Assembly (NCBI GenBank): GCA_030600725.1
Contig: JAUVLN010000147.1
Span: forward strand, 1-6,073
Length of the DNA: 6,073 nucleotides
From: Thermoplasmatota archaeon
Lineage (GTDB): Archaea > Thermoplasmatota > Penumbrarchaeia > Penumbrarchaeales > Penumbrarchaeaceae
Direction of reading: 5' to 3'
Part shown: piece by piece, positions 5,477 through 6,073 of the stretch
How positions within the stretch are numbered: position 1 is the stretch's first letter
How the letters are laid out: each line of letters begins with the position of its first letter
The notes under the pieces: generated by a model
The model's input: only the letters and a program-made list of their open reading frames with translations
Told to the model about the DNA's origin: nothing
Database searches by the model: none
Translations under genes and position numbers: made by a program

Positions 5477-6067
5477 GATCAGGTACATCACGGTTCCGAA
5501 CATGAGTGCCACCGTTATATTGTCATCAAGCACCTTCCATCTGCTCAGGTTGAAGGTCTCCATGAGGGAGGCGAAAAAGCAGGGAACGATCATCAGGAAG
5601 TTACCGGAGTAAATCATCGTGAATAGGGAGGAGGCCCCCAGGAATCCGAGCATCCCCTCCAGCGTCTTGTTCGGGTTCCACGGGAGTCTGACCCTGCCCA
5701 GTCCGCATCCGACCAGATAAGCGAAGGGATCGCCGAAGGCCAGTGCAAGGATCGCCGTCAGTGCGATCTCCTCGGGAAAGACGAAACATACCAGCATAAC
5801 CCCCGAGAAATAGGTGATAATGCCCCTGCCGGGGACCGCCTCATGCGGTCTGTCGAACCTCCCGAGGATCCAGGTAATGATCGGGAGGGGACGTTTCTCC
5901 TGGAAAAATGATAGGGCCAATCCCATTGCAAGAAGGATCAGGTAGATCCATCTCAGCCGGAACATGAAGGTGAGAAGGACGAAGAAGTGGCATCCGAGAA
6001 GGATGTGAAACACCTTTCTCCTAACCTCGAGGGGCGAGATGGTGCATTCATCCCCGTTCGTCATCAC
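5465..6067 (-). CDS. Dolichol/phytol-kinase-like integral membrane protein (CTP-dependent polyprenol kinase family)
   Basis: A 200-residue, strongly hydrophobic protein. It matches the Sec59/VTE5-like family, whose members transfer phosphate from CTP to dolichol, phytol, farnesol or related isoprenoid alcohols in the membrane. Landmarks: EVRRKVFHILLG (14-25), the family's N-terminal RK-hH motif; AVPGRGIITYFSG (77-89); LALAFGDPFAYLVGCGLGR (107-125) with the Asp of GDP; NPNKTLEGMLGF (131-142); METFNL (169-174); and LDDNITVALMFG (180-191), the C-terminal DN motif. I see roughly five to seven hydrophobic segments between the motifs. Its small size fits prokaryotic members. Translation could begin at GTG 6067 or ATG 6064. 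It is convergent with aspA and overlaps its stop by 12 bp. The substrate is not readable; an isoprenoid alcohol or archaeal lipid precursor is plausible. Confidence 0.75.
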   Translation of the reverse strand: MMTNGDECTISPLEVRRKVFHILLGCHFFVLLTFMFRLRWIYLILLAMGLALSFFQEKRPLPIITWILGRFDRPHEAVPGRGIITYFSGVMLVCFVFPEEIALTAILALAFGDPFAYLVGCGLGRVRLPWNPNKTLEGMLGFLGASSLFTMIYSGNFLMIVPCFFASLMETFNLSRWKVLDDNITVALMFGTVMYLISLL

Positions 6068-6073
6068 ATTATG

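Noticed and set aside
1..6073. CRISPR array, insertion sequence, tRNA or rRNA
   Set aside because: I found no regularly spaced direct repeats, transposase motifs, terminal repeats flanking a gene, or cloverleaf-like segments; nearly all of the window is occupied by the four genes.

Overview
The window looks archaeal and is probably euryarchaeal, most likely Thermoplasmatota; this is an inference and I cannot place it further. The reasons are frequent AGG arginine and ATA isoleucine codons in a GC-rich sequence, TATA-box/BRE-like promoter elements close to the start codons, a small CTP-dependent polyprenol-kinase-like membrane protein, and a large secreted protein with Ig-like repeats and a single C-terminal membrane anchor.

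Layout. Positions 1-152 are non-coding. They hold a perfect 13-bp inverted repeat (21-33 / 56-68) and, at the very left edge, a minus-strand Shine-Dalgarno sequence that suggests another minus-strand gene starts just outside the window. Positions 153-1154 (minus) encode an MtnA-type S-methyl-5-thioribose-1-phosphate isomerase. Positions 1170-3911 (minus) encode a 913-residue surface protein: signal peptide, a C39-like papain-fold domain that seems to have lost its catalytic residues, an intermediate beta-rich domain, four Ig-like repeats with DDGTxGD motifs, and a C-terminal transmembrane anchor. These two genes are 15 nt apart and probably share a transcript, with the surface protein first. 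A divergent intergenic region follows (about 3912-4078). It has a good TATA box for the rightward gene and a pair of CGTGACACG dyads 31 bp apart. Positions 4079-5476 (plus) encode aspartate ammonia-lyase. Its 3' end overlaps by 12 bp the 3' end of a convergent minus-strand gene (5465-6067) for a dolichol/phytol-kinase-like integral membrane protein.

The genes do not form one obvious pathway: methionine salvage or sugar-phosphate isomerisation, a cell-surface protein, aspartate/fumarate interconversion, and isoprenoid-lipid phosphorylation. The points most worth a second look are the probable pseudo-peptidase surface protein (with a proline-rich insertion in its papain-like domain), its apparent co-transcription with mtnA, the twin dyads over the aspartase start, and the left-edge inverted repeat. 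I see no CRISPR array, insertion sequence, tRNA, rRNA or clear intrinsic terminator.
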